From Oscillospiraceae bacterium (lineage in GTDB: Bacteria; Bacillota; Clostridia; Oscillospirales; Oscillospiraceae): 64,000 nt of DNA. This document shows, in pieces, positions 9,239 through 17,298 of this stretch; within the stretch, counting starts at the first letter, position 1, and each line of letters begins with the position of its first letter. Location: positions 62,001-126,000 of the forward strand of contig WQXS01000003.1 of assembly GCA_009784725.1 (NCBI GenBank), written 5' to 3'. A program made the position numbers and the translations under genes. Under the pieces are notes generated by a model that searched no databases, was not told where the DNA came from, and worked only from the letters and a program-made list of their open reading frames with translations.

Positions 9239-10430
9239 CATTCACGAAGAACTCGACGAAATTGCAGAGGAGAACCCAAACAAGCCGGAGGTACCGGAAA
9301 AAACACAGGAACAGTATAACGAAGAACGGCTGAATGCTCTCGTTGAGGAAGGAAAAAAGCGGGGAAGCCTCAGCTCAAAGGAATTGCTTGACGTTCTGGA
9401 GGATATGAATCTTGAGCAGGAGCAGATAGATAAGTTTTATGATACTCTGGAAAACTTGAATATTGATACAACGGAAGCGGAGGAAGCAGTATTTGTACCT
9501 CCGGAAACCGATGACGCGCCGGAAATCGAAGAGCTGCAGGAAATTGAGACACTTGCAGAGGATGAAATTATCGACCCCGATACTCTAGTAGACAACTTCA
9601 GCATTGACGACCCTGTACGTATGTATCTTAAAGAGATAGGCAAGGTAAACCTTCTGACAACGGAAGAGGAGATTGAACTTGCAACAAAAATGGCGCAGGG
9701 CGACAATGAAGCAAAACGTCAAATGGCGGAAGCGAACCTCAGGCTTGTTGTCAGTATTGCAAAGCGTTATGTGGGCAGGGGAATGCTGTTTCTTGACCTG
9801 ATTCAGGAGGGAAATCTCGGGCTTATCAAAGCTGTCGAAAAATTCGACTATACTAAGGGATATAAGTTTTCGACATATGCAACCTGGTGGATTCGTCAGG
9901 CAATTACAAGAGCGATAGCGGACCAGGCACGTACAATAAGAATTCCTGTTCATATGGTTGAAACAATAAATAAAGTAATGCGCATATCACGCCAGCTTTT
10001 ACAGGAACTCGGACATGACCCGACACCGGAGGAAATTGCCGAGGATATGGGAATGCCTGTTGAAAAAGTCCGTGAAATATTGAAAATAGCACAGGAGCCT
10101 GTTTCTCTTGAAACACCGATTGGTGAGGAAGAAGACAGCCATCTCGGCGATTTTATTCCTGACGAGGATGCCTCGGAACCCGCCGAAGCTGCATCCTTTA
10201 CCTTACTTAAGGAACAACTTTCGGGAGTGCTCGGAACATTAACGCAACGTGAGGAAAAAGTTCTGCGGCTCAGATTCGGCATCGAAGACGGACGCACACG
10301 CACTCTTGAAGAAGTTGGCAGAGTCTTTAACGTAACAAGGGAAAGAATCCGCCAAATAGAAGCAAAAGCCCTCCGCAAACTCCGCCACCCCAGCAGAAGC
10401 AAAAAACTAAAAGATTTCCTATTCCCATAA
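9228..10430 (+). CDS. rpoD: Primary RNA polymerase sigma factor (SigA/RpoD)
   Basis: The housekeeping sigma-70 factor, 400 residues. An acidic N-terminal region (about 1-110) is followed by region 1.2 ([17 protein letters not shown]) and region 2 ([36 protein letters not shown]). Region 3 follows, then region 4 with its helix-turn-helix ([20 protein letters not shown]) and a C-terminal [10 protein letters not shown]. Its start and GGAGG site lie inside the end of dnaG. Promoters seen elsewhere in the window fit its TTGACA/TATAAT preference. The last ~60 nt turn C-rich and G-poor. Confidence 0.97.
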   Translation: MENNIHEELDEIAEENPNKPEVPEKTQEQYNEERLNALVEEGKKRGSLSSKELLDVLEDMNLEQEQIDKFYDTLENLNIDTTEAEEAVFVPPETDDAPEIEELQEIETLAEDEIIDPDTLVDNFSIDDPVRMYLKEIGKVNLLTTEEEIELATKMAQGDNEAKRQMAEANLRLVVSIAKRYVGRGMLFLDLIQEGNLGLIKAVEKFDYTKGYKFSTYATWWIRQAITRAIADQARTIRIPVHMVETINKVMRISRQLLQELGHDPTPEEIAEDMGMPVEKVREILKIAQEPVSLETPIGEEEDSHLGDFIPDEDASEPAEAASFTLLKEQLSGVLGTLTQREEKVLRLRFGIEDGRTRTLEEVGRVFNVTRERIRQIEAKALRKLRHPSRSKKLKDFLFP

Positions 10431-10439
10431 AGAGCAAAA

Positions 10440-10466
10440 GGGGACGGTTCTCTTGTGTCATCCCCC
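10440..10466. repeat. GGGGACGGTTCT palindromic repeat, copy A
   Basis: The sequence runs GGGGACGGTTCTCTTGTGTC and then ATCCCCC, with short complementary arms (GGGGA/TCCCC). The same GGGGACGGTTCT core recurs at 44670 and 45620, each time inside small flanking inverted arms. This looks like a REP-type dispersed repeat, sitting between rpoD and the activase. Confidence 0.6.
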
Positions 10467-10489
10467 ATAAAAAATTAACAGAGGTAAGT

Positions 10490-13400
10490 ATGCAGACACT
10501 TGGTATAAATATAGGGTCAACGAGCCTGAAAATGGTTCTTTCCGAAAACGGGAAAACGATATGGAGCGGCTCAGGTATTCATGAAGGTGATTTTTCCGCA
10601 GCGGCTAAAAGGTTATTGGAAGAAGGCAATATCCCTGCAGAGATTAGAGCATTTATAACAGGTAACGAAGGGCGCTCCATGTTTAATGTAAGCGGAACAC
10701 TGGAGCCGCTTTGTGTTGAAGCTGCCTTAAAAACCCTTGATATCGACGCTGATGCTGTAGTCAGCATGGGCGGTGAAGACCTGATTGTTTATACTCTTGA
10801 CAAGGGTAAAATTATTAATAATTTCTCGGGAAATAAATGCGCTTCGGGAACGGGTGAATTTCTCAAGCAGCAGCTTGCAAGAATGGATATGAAACTCGAT
10901 GATATTGATGATATACCCGAAACCGCAAAAGTATATCCGATATCCACACGATGCTCCGTTTTTATGAAGAGCGACTGCACGCATAAGTTAAACAAGCGCG
11001 AAGCAACAAAGTATGACATTGTTTTTTCTCTTTCGAATGTAATGGCTGTAAAAGTAATTGACTTTTTGAAACGTGCAAAAGTTACATCGGGAAAGGTTGT
11101 ACTTACAGGCGGCATTACACGTAACAGACACATTATTCGTTTTATTAAAGAAAGAGCGCCTGAAATTGATTTTATTATCCCTGATGAAGCAGCTGTTTTT
11201 GAAGCTCTCGGAGCAGCGGTTCTGGCTGAGGAGTTCGGAAGCCCGTTACCCTCGGTTAATAAGCTTATCAGATCCGGCGAGGTCCGCTTTGAGACTCTCG
11301 GAAGCTTAAAGGAATGGCAGTCGAAAGTAAAGGTCTTTGACAAGCCGGGCGGAAAGGTGCAGACGGGCCGCAAATATATTTTAGGTGTAGACGGCGGCTC
11401 TACCACAACAAAGGTGAGCCTTGTCGACACGGATAGCGATGTAGTCGTCGCAAGCCATTACGGCAGAACTCATGGCGACCCGGTTAAAGCATTAAAGGAA
11501 TGTCTTGGAGTTATAAAAGAAAAAATCATTAACGATACAGGCAGCGATGCTGTTGATATAAGACTTGTTTCAACAACCGGCTCAAGCCGTGAAATCCTCG
11601 GAGTTTTTCTTGAAACAAAAGGTATATATAACGAAATCATTGCACATGCGATGGGAACAACATACTATGACCCCGAGGTCGAAACGATTTTCGAAGTTGG
11701 AGGTCAAGACGCAAAATACGTTCTGCTTAAAAACGGTGTACCGATTGATTATGCAATGAATGAAGCGTGTTCTGCAGGAACGGGTTCATTTCTTGAAGAA
11801 AGCGCAGCAGGGGACTTGTCGATACTCAGCGACAGGGAGATAGGACCCATTGCACTCGCTGCCGAAGCACCGCTTAAATTCGGCGAGCATTGCTCGGCCT
11901 TTATTAACAGCGATATACGCAAGGCGATAGGGCAAGGAGCAAGCCGTGAGGATATAACAGCAGGAATAGTTTGCTCGATTGCGGCAAATTACTTGAACCG
12001 TGTTGTGGGAAACCGTACAATCGGCGGTAAAGTCTTTTTACAGGGCGGGGTAGCAAAGAACCCTGCAGTACCACCGGCATTTGCAATGCTGCTTGGTAAG
12101 GAAATCCTTGTACCGCCATCTCCGGAGCTGATGGGTTGCTTCGGGGTTGCGCTGCTTGCAAAGAAAAAACATTCGGAAGGTCAACTAGATGAAACTAAAG
12201 TTAATATTGACGAGCTTTTATCAAGAGAAATAGAATACGAAAGGATTTTTAAATGCGAGGCATGTGAAAACCTTTGTCCGATACAGGTGCTAAAGCTCGG
12301 TGACCGGAAAATAATGTTCGGCGGCAGATGCAACAAGTATGCAAACCTTCGAAAAACAGTTAAAGATGTACCTGTTTTTGATTATATCGAAAAGCGCTCA
12401 AAGCTACTGTTTGAGGATTATGCAGCGCCGGGTGCAAATGCCGCAATAAACACAGGAGAAACAGGCACAAGCACGTCTGAAACCGCTGCCGCAGCTACAT
12501 CACAAAAGCGTGATTATACAGTTGGTATTCCAAGAGCTTTGTCCGTACATACACTTTACCCCTTATACTCATGGTTTTTTTACGAACTTGGAATTAAAAC
12601 ATTCTTGTCTTCAGAAGTACCACACGAAGGTGTCGCAAGAGCAGAAGCGGCTTATTGTTTCCCTGCAGAAATAGCACACGGTGCAGTACAGGATTGTCTA
12701 AACAAGGGTGCCGATTATGTTCTGTTGCCGCACTTTCGGGATATGCCAAGCTATGAGCAGGAGGTACACGCCAATTTCTGCCCTCTGACACAAAGCCTGC
12801 CGTATTATATGGCAAAGGCCTTCCCTGACGTTCCGGAGAATAAGTGGCTGCCGCTTGTAGTAAGCTTTAAGTTCGGAGAGGAGAAAGCACTTGAACTGTT
12901 TACGGTTATGGCGGAAAAACTCGGAATCGGAAGCGAAGAAGCAGAGTCTGCCTTTACCAAAGCTCTTATAAAGCAAAAGGAATATTTTAAGGCGGCAAAA
13001 CAGCTGGGTCTTCTGGCGCTTGAAGAATCACGCAAAGCAGAAAGACCGGTTATAGCAATTCTGGGCAGAGCTTACAATGCATTTACGCCCGAAGCGAACA
13101 TGGGTATTCCAAAGAAATTTACAACCAGAGGATATTCAATAATTCCTTTTGATATTCTGCCTTTCGAAAATGAGGATATATTCCCGAATATGTACTGGTA
13201 CTACGGGCAGGAGGACGTAAAATCCGCTGCATTATTAAAAGAAGAAAATAACATATTCCTTACATACATTACAAACTTCTCATGTGCGCCCGATTCATTT
13301 ATTCTGCACTATATAAAATGGATTATGGGGCAAAAACCCTTTATGGTGCTTGAGCTTGACACACATTCAGCAGATGCGGGAATAGATACAAGAGTCGAAG

Positions 13401-14833
13401 CGTTTCTTGATGTCATAGACGGTTACAGAGATAAAAAAAGTGATATTGAAAACGAACGTTTTGATAACGGTTGGCAGTTTGTAAGCGAGAAGCTTCCCGA
13501 CGGCAGCTTTGACCTGCGTGTGGATAACAGTAAAACAGGTGAAAAAATCCCTGTCAGAGATAATAAGAGAATTAAAGTTCTGTTGGCGAATATGGGAGAT
13601 ATTTCAACCCGATATATTGGAGCAGCGCTTAGGAGCCAGAAAATCAATGCCGAAGCTCTCCCGGTTGCGACAAATAAAACAGTAATGGCAGCCAGAGCAC
13701 ATGCCTCAGGTAAGGAATGCGTTCCGAGCCATCTTGTACTCGGCTCGGCTCTCGAATACTTCTGGAGTGATAAATACCGAAAGGATGAAATATACCTGCT
13801 CTTTGTGCCTATAACAACAGGCCCGTGCAGAACCGGGCAGTATTATGTGTATTATGAAAATCTCTTTAAAGACATGCGTCTTGAAAACGTCGTAGTATTC
13901 ACTTTATCAGCAGATAACTCATATAATGAACTTGGATCTGATTTTTCAAAAGTTATGTGGAAAGGTATTGTATTATCGGATTATCTTAAGGATATTCAAA
14001 ACTCTCTGAGAACAACTGCCGTTGACAGTAAAACCGCACTTGCAGAATTTGAAAAATCATGGACGAGGCTTATTGATGTTGTTGAGAAAAGACCAAAGGA
14101 AATTTGGAAGGAATTGAAAAAGGTCGCAACGGATGTTAGCAGAATTCCACTCAAAATGAAAGTGACAGATTGCCCGAAGGTGCTTATCGTCGGTGAAATA
14201 TACGTAAGGCGTGATGACTTCGCCGTCGGAGAACTTACGGACCTAATGAGCGAGCGAGGTATAGTCGTAAAGATTGCGGGTATTTCCGAGTGGATTCATT
14301 ATCTTGATTATATGCGTGAGTACGAATGGAAAAAGCAGCTAAATCTGATCAAAAAAAGCAAACGTATATTTTCCGGGCCTTGGGTTGCACTTAAAAAAAT
14401 CGGAATTGAAAAATGGTGGAAACATTCGGTTGAAAAGAAAGTCTTGTCGATACTTGAACCGACAGGGTTAATCCCCGAAACTCCGCATGACATGAATGAA
14501 ATAATGAAAAATACAGTTTCGCATTTTGCAAATCTGGAGCTCAGCTCCGAAATCTCTGTCTCCACAGGTGCAGCAGCGACCGCAATGCAAGCAGGCTACT
14601 CCGGCGTAATCAACATTGCCCCCTTCGCCTGCCTCATCGGCAGAGTAATAGAAGGCATCTACACCCCCTGGGCAAGAGAACGAAACTACCCGATCCTCTC
14701 CGTCGAAGTCGACGGCAACATCCTTCCCCCCAACATAATCAACAAACTCAACATCTTCATGGTAAACGTCCTCCGCTTCAAAGGCAACACAGACCTCTCC
14801 ACCCTGGTTGACACCACAGATGACATAGTGTAA
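10490..14833 (+). CDS. Giant 2-hydroxyacyl-CoA dehydratase activase-type protein (two ASKHA domains plus DUF2229/D-component-like region)
   Basis: A 1447-residue member of the BadF/HgdC activase superfamily. Activases couple ATP hydrolysis to low-potential electron transfer from a [4Fe-4S] cluster into 2-hydroxyacyl-CoA dehydratases. Domain 1 (about 1-270) has NIGSTSLKMVLSENG and KCASGTGEFLKQQ. Domain 2 (about 295-560) has GVDGGSTTTKVSLVD, EVGGQDAKYV and EACSAGTGSFLEE. Cysteines at CEACENLCPIQV and GGRCNKY follow, then a DUF2229 region (VGIPRALSVHTLYPLYSWF) and an HgdB-like C-terminus. This fused layout is common in Clostridia as a standalone gene, and its dedicated substrate is unknown. No dehydratase subunits are adjacent. 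The last ~250 nt are strikingly rich in C-ending codons. Confidence 0.88.
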   Translation: MQTLGINIGSTSLKMVLSENGKTIWSGSGIHEGDFSAAAKRLLEEGNIPAEIRAFITGNEGRSMFNVSGTLEPLCVEAALKTLDIDADAVVSMGGEDLIVYTLDKGKIINNFSGNKCASGTGEFLKQQLARMDMKLDDIDDIPETAKVYPISTRCSVFMKSDCTHKLNKREATKYDIVFSLSNVMAVKVIDFLKRAKVTSGKVVLTGGITRNRHIIRFIKERAPEIDFIIPDEAAVFEALGAAVLAEEFGSPLPSVNKLIRSGEVRFETLGSLKEWQSKVKVFDKPGGKVQTGRKYILGVDGGSTTTKVSLVDTDSDVVVASHYGRTHGDPVKALKECLGVIKEKIINDTGSDAVDIRLVSTTGSSREILGVFLETKGIYNEIIAHAMGTTYYDPEVETIFEVGGQDAKYVLLKNGVPIDYAMNEACSAGTGSFLEESAAGDLSILSDREIGPIALAAEAPLKFGEHCSAFINSDIRKAIGQGASREDITAGIVCSIAANYLNRVVGNRTIGGKVFLQGGVAKNPAVPPAFAMLLGKEILVPPSPELMGCFGVALLAKKKHSEGQLDETKVNIDELLSREIEYERIFKCEACENLCPIQVLKLGDRKIMFGGRCNKYANLRKTVKDVPVFDYIEKRSKLLFEDYAAPGANAAINTGETGTSTSETAAAATSQKRDYTVGIPRALSVHTLYPLYSWFFYELGIKTFLSSEVPHEGVARAEAAYCFPAEIAHGAVQDCLNKGADYVLLPHFRDMPSYEQEVHANFCPLTQSLPYYMAKAFPDVPENKWLPLVVSFKFGEEKALELFTVMAEKLGIGSEEAESAFTKALIKQKEYFKAAKQLGLLALEESRKAERPVIAILGRAYNAFTPEANMGIPKKFTTRGYSIIPFDILPFENEDIFPNMYWYYGQEDVKSAALLKEENNIFLTYITNFSCAPDSFILHYIKWIMGQKPFMVLELDTHSADAGIDTRVEAFLDVIDGYRDKKSDIENERFDNGWQFVSEKLPDGSFDLRVDNSKTGEKIPVRDNKRIKVLLANMGDISTRYIGAALRSQKINAEALPVATNKTVMAARAHASGKECVPSHLVLGSALEYFWSDKYRKDEIYLLFVPITTGPCRTGQYYVYYENLFKDMRLENVVVFTLSADNSYNELGSDFSKVMWKGIVLSDYLKDIQNSLRTTAVDSKTALAEFEKSWTRLIDVVEKRPKEIWKELKKVATDVSRIPLKMKVTDCPKVLIVGEIYVRRDDFAVGELTDLMSERGIVVKIAGISEWIHYLDYMREYEWKKQLNLIKKSKRIFSGPWVALKKIGIEKWWKHSVEKKVLSILEPTGLIPETPHDMNEIMKNTVSHFANLELSSEISVSTGAAATAMQAGYSGVINIAPFACLIGRVIEGIYTPWARERNYPILSVEVDGNILPPNIINKLNIFMVNVLRFKGNTDLSTLVDTTDDIV

Positions 14834-14843
14834 AAATTATCGA

Positions 14844-14874
14844 GGAACACAAGGTAACAACTTCCTTTTGTTCC
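14844..14874 (+). terminator. Hairpin after the activase gene
   Basis: GGAACACAAGG and CCTTTTGTTCC pair with one mismatch around a 9-nt loop, 10 nt past the stop codon. There is no clear T-run, so it may stall or protect the message rather than act as a strong intrinsic terminator. Confidence 0.45.
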
Positions 14875-14902
14875 GTCATTGCGAGGCACGAAGCAATCCG
14901 GA
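14873..14902. repeat. Short palindromic repeat of the CATTGCGAGGCACGAAGCAATC type
   Basis: GTCATTGCGAGG-CACGAAGCAATCC contains imperfect complementary halves (ATTGC/GCAAT). From general knowledge, closely similar short palindromes are dispersed in many unrelated bacterial genomes. Only this copy is seen in the window. Confidence 0.4.
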
Positions 14903-14933
14903 GTACAGTTAACAACCAATCTTTAAAATCTAT

Positions 14934-14965
14934 TTGACAACACCGGTAACCTAATATAATATAAT
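14934..14965 (+). promoter_or_regulatory. Strong promoter of the tRNA-Val leader
   Basis: A perfect TTGACA (14934-14939) is followed by overlapping TATAAT boxes (14955-14960 and 14960-14965), giving spacers of 15 or 20 nt. The expected start is only a few bases before the first tRNA-like module at 14979, so the modules and tRNA-Val would share one transcript. Confidence 0.65.
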
Positions 14966-14978
14966 CAATATTTTCCAT

Positions 14979-15023
14979 GGGCGCTTAGCTCATCAAGCTG
15001 AGCTGCCTTATAAGGAAGCACCA
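14979..15023 (+). ncRNA. tRNA-like module 1 in the tRNA-Val leader
   Basis: The module is 45 nt long. The first 14 nt (GGGCGCTTAGCTCA) equal the 5' end of the downstream tRNA-Val, and it ends in GCACCA. It folds as AGCTCA/TGAGCT (loop TCAAGC), then CCTT/AAGG, closed by GCTT/AAGC with GG/CC outside a C-A mismatch. Module 2 has the same fold with a covarying second stem. A function is not known to me. Confidence 0.55.
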
Positions 15024-15028
15024 CACAG

Positions 15029-15066
15029 AGAATGCCTGCATTCTTCTAATGCCTTGCTCGCAAGGC
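15029..15066 (+). other. Two spacer hairpins between the tRNA-like modules
   Basis: AGAATGC/GCATTCT (15029-15044) and GCCTTG-CTCG-CAAGGC (15051-15066) are two adjacent perfect hairpins. With the flanking modules, nearly the whole leader upstream of the tRNA is base-paired. Confidence 0.5.
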
Positions 15067-15075
15067 GATATATTC

Positions 15076-15121
15076 GGGCGCTTAGCTCATCAAGCTGAGC
15101 TGCCCCATAGGGGAAGCACCA
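15076..15121 (+). ncRNA. tRNA-like module 2 in the tRNA-Val leader
   Basis: The module is 46 nt and identical to module 1 except for the second stem-loop, which is CCCC-ATA-GGGG instead of CCTT-AT-AAGG. The stem is conserved by compensatory change. It again starts with GGGCGCTTAGCTCA and ends in AAGCACCA, 7 nt before the real tRNA. Confidence 0.55.
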
Positions 15122-15128
15122 TATTCAT

Positions 15129-15204
15129 GGGCGCTTAGCTCAGCTGGTAGAGCTTCCGCTTGACGTGCGGAAGGTCGGGGATTCGAGTTCCTCAGCGCCC
15201 ACCA
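15129..15204 (+). tRNA. tRNA-Val (anticodon GAC)
   Basis: A complete 76-nt cloverleaf. The acceptor GGGCGCT pairs with AGCGCCC, the D arm is GCTC/GAGC with GG in the loop, and the anticodon stem TCCGC/GCGGA has loop TTGACGT, so the anticodon is GAC. The T arm is GGGGA-TTCGAGT-TCCTC with one G-U pair, the discriminator is A, and CCA is encoded. The gene forms the left border of the accessory island. Confidence 0.97.
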
Positions 15205-15218
15205 TACGTACCCAAATG

Positions 15219-15260
15219 ACAACTCTTAGTTCTAAGGAATAGAAGAGTTGTTATTTGTTT
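15219..15260 (+). terminator. Intrinsic terminator after tRNA-Val
   Basis: ACAACTCTT and AAGAGTTGT form a perfect 9-bp stem with a 15-nt loop, followed by TATTTGTTTAT. It lies 15 nt after the tRNA CCA. Confidence 0.6.
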
Positions 15261-15626
15261 ATATAAAGAATCACGGCTGACATTGCGAAACCACATAAGT
15301 TAAGCTCTCGCGTTATCCCCGTACAAAAGTGAATACTCTCCGTCTAAAACCGTTAGAGTGAAAACGAGAACGGCTCGCTTATACACCCTACAGGTGTACG
15401 CATTTCGTTTTCTGCAAAAGTCACAGATTGTTCACATTTATTTTCGCTCCTGCGGAGAGCGTTTTCTACCTGTCGGTATAAAAAGATATGGAATATAAAT
15501 AATATATTAATACCAAAGTAGAATGTTGATTGAAAAGAATGTCAACATATTGTATACTTATTGCACTGTTTTCGAGCTTGCTAGAATCAATAGGAATATA
15601 GTAAATAATGTTTTGGATGGTGTGTA
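15261..15626. other. Gene-free island end with nested inverted repeats
   Basis: No ORF is convincing in these 366 nt. GAAAACGA (15360-15367) pairs with TCGTTTTC (15405-15412) around an inner TACACC/GGTGTA stem. CGCTC/GAGCG forms another hairpin at 15445-15461. The segment around CGCGTTATCCCCGTACAAAA resembles, from memory, non-coding DNA near mobilisation genes of clostridial mobile elements, but I cannot verify this. It probably belongs to the island boundary or is a decayed transfer region. Confidence 0.35.
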
Positions 15627-16529
15627 ATGCAGAAATTTTATGAGTTCTTCAACCCTGTCTTGGAAGTAATGAAAGATGAGAAAACCTATTCAAGAGCGGA
15701 TGTTTCTGACAAAGTAGCCGATATGCTCAAGCTAACTCACGAACAAAGAAGTGTAAAAATAAAATCTGGAAAGCATACTTATATAGACCGAACGCAGTGG
15801 GCGATGACATATCTTAAACAAGCCGGAGCTCTAAGTATTGAGAGTAGAAACCAATGGAAAATAACTAAACGCGGATTAGATTTATTGAAAAGCGAAAAGA
15901 CAATAACACCAAAGACTCTTAAGCAGTTTCCTGAGTTTCTAGAATTTACTCAACGCACAGGAATGAGAAAAACTGATGCACAGACAGACGTAAGTATTGA
16001 CAGCTTAACACCTGAAGAAATGATTGATGAAGCACTTGCTAAATTGGACGGAAAAGTTTTACAAGAATTAAAAGATCTTTTAGCATCTGTTGACCCATAT
16101 CACTTTGAAAAGATTTGTAAAGACCTATTGGTTGCAATGGGGTATGGAGGTAGTTCTGAAGAACTTAATTTATCGTATGTAACTAAAAAAAGCGGTGATG
16201 GTGGCATTGATGCAATTATTAAGCAAGACCCATTAGGAATTAATACAATATACGTTCAAGCAAAGCGTTATCAGGGTGAAGTAAGAGAAAAGGATATTAG
16301 AGACTTTCTTGGCGCACTAGCACAAAAAGCAACTCAAAATGGTGTGTTCATAACAACAGGACGCTTTTCAGTTGATGCACTTCGAGCAATTGAAATCGCT
16401 AATAATATGAACATTATACCAATTGACGGGAATCAATTAGTCAAGTTAATGGCTCAACATGGAGTAGGTGTAGAAGAACAAAAAATATACAAAACGCAAA
16501 AAGTTGATATTCAGTATTTCGAAGAGTAA
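15627..16529 (+). CDS. Mrr-like type IV restriction endonuclease
   Basis: A 300-residue Mrr-family nuclease that would cut modified or foreign DNA. The N-terminal ~90 residues are the Mrr_N winged-helix specificity domain (RTQWAMTYLKQAGAL, WKITKRGLDLL). The C-terminal catalytic domain carries the PD-(D/E)xK signature: a metal aspartate in KKSGDGGIDAII and the QxK element in YVQAKRYQG. The length is normal for Mrr. It is the first gene of the island after tRNA-Val, and HNH, ATPase-TOPRIM and DUF4062 genes follow on the same strand. Base composition is more A+T-rich than the flanking core genes, fitting acquisition. Confidence 0.88.
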   Translation: MQKFYEFFNPVLEVMKDEKTYSRADVSDKVADMLKLTHEQRSVKIKSGKHTYIDRTQWAMTYLKQAGALSIESRNQWKITKRGLDLLKSEKTITPKTLKQFPEFLEFTQRTGMRKTDAQTDVSIDSLTPEEMIDEALAKLDGKVLQELKDLLASVDPYHFEKICKDLLVAMGYGGSSEELNLSYVTKKSGDGGIDAIIKQDPLGINTIYVQAKRYQGEVREKDIRDFLGALAQKATQNGVFITTGRFSVDALRAIEIANNMNIIPIDGNQLVKLMAQHGVGVEEQKIYKTQKVDIQYFEE

Positions 16530-16545
16530 GCAAAGCTAATTTTAA

Positions 16546-16665
16546 CATTTAATAAGAGTACCGGTAAATTCTAAAAATATTTGGGATTGGATAAGGAAAA
16601 ATAATAATGTTGATGGTAAGTATTGTCATATAGTTGAAAATAGCTATGAACTTGAAATAATATAA
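16546..16665 (+). pseudogene. Possible coding remnant between mrr and the HNH gene
   Basis: A 39-codon open stretch ending in a stop encodes VNSKNIWDWIRKNNNVDGKY and then CHIVENSYELEII. It has protein-like composition but no start codon or ribosome site. It may be the C-terminal remnant of a lost gene; the family is not recognised. Confidence 0.25.
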
Positions 16666-16685
16666 TTTTCTAGCAGGAGAATCTT

Positions 16686-17237
16686 ATGCCCCCACCAACA
16701 GTGAAAACCATACGCCAAATCATATTTTATCAATACGCTAAAATCATCTCCGAATCATCTGGTATGGGAAAAAAGAATTATGGGATGATTATGAGCATAT
16801 ATAAGAAGCTTTGCAACGATACAATGTCGTGGTCAAGTTCTGTTAGAGAGTGGGCTTGTGAGCGAGAGCATGGCACCGAATGCATTTATTGTGGGGCTTT
16901 GGATAAACTGACAACTGACCATATTTTGCCACGAAGCAGTGGTGGTGAGGACATCCCTGATAATGTTGTTAGCGTTTGTAAATCGTGCAACTCAAGTAAA
17001 GGGAGTAAAGGGCTTTATGAGTGGAGAGGACTTGATGCAAAGGACGACCATCATAGGATTGCAGAGGGCAAATACCTGAAATACTTGTATTCACTGCATG
17101 ATAAACAAGGTACGTTAAATACAGAGGTCAACACAATGTGTCCGTTGTGCACTTTGGAAGAAAAGTGCATAAAAGGCGGACACGAAAATAAGTTGACCGT
17201 GTACTGTATAGAGGGCTGTTTTTTGAAAACAAGTTAA
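16686..17237 (+). CDS. HNH endonuclease domain protein
   Basis: A 183-residue protein with a zinc-supported HNH nuclease core: CIYCGALDKLTTDHILPRSSGG and VSVCKSCNSSKGSKGLYEW, with two CxxC pairs and the DH of the first strand. The C-terminus carries four further cysteines (CPLCTLEEKC and CIEGC), suggesting a second small metal site. AGGAG lies 6 nt before the ATG, supporting the start. The next gene, an ATPase-TOPRIM protein, begins 61 nt later, so the two may form a defence unit. HNH proteins of this type occur in restriction, phage and unknown defence settings. Confidence 0.8.
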   Translation: MPPPTVKTIRQIIFYQYAKIISESSGMGKKNYGMIMSIYKKLCNDTMSWSSSVREWACEREHGTECIYCGALDKLTTDHILPRSSGGEDIPDNVVSVCKSCNSSKGSKGLYEWRGLDAKDDHHRIAEGKYLKYLYSLHDKQGTLNTEVNTMCPLCTLEEKCIKGGHENKLTVYCIEGCFLKTS

Positions 17238-17298
17238 CTAATATACATTTTGAGTAATAAAGTCACATCTAAATTCAGATAGTAATGGTGGAAGATTT

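Noticed and set aside
10490-14833. Artefactual fusion of several activase genes
   Set aside because: Single-chain proteins of this size and domain order are common in Clostridia, and no internal ribosome site or frame change is seen.
14979-15121. Two additional degenerate tRNA genes
   Set aside because: They lack anticodon and T arms and are only 45-46 nt. The fold and covariation suggest a distinct small structure, so I call them tRNA-like modules.
14979-15121. T-box leader
   Set aside because: No T-box sequence or specifier loop, and the downstream gene is a tRNA, not a synthetase or amino-acid gene.
15627-16529. Complete modification-dependent R-M system
   Set aside because: Mrr acts alone; no methyltransferase is present in the island.
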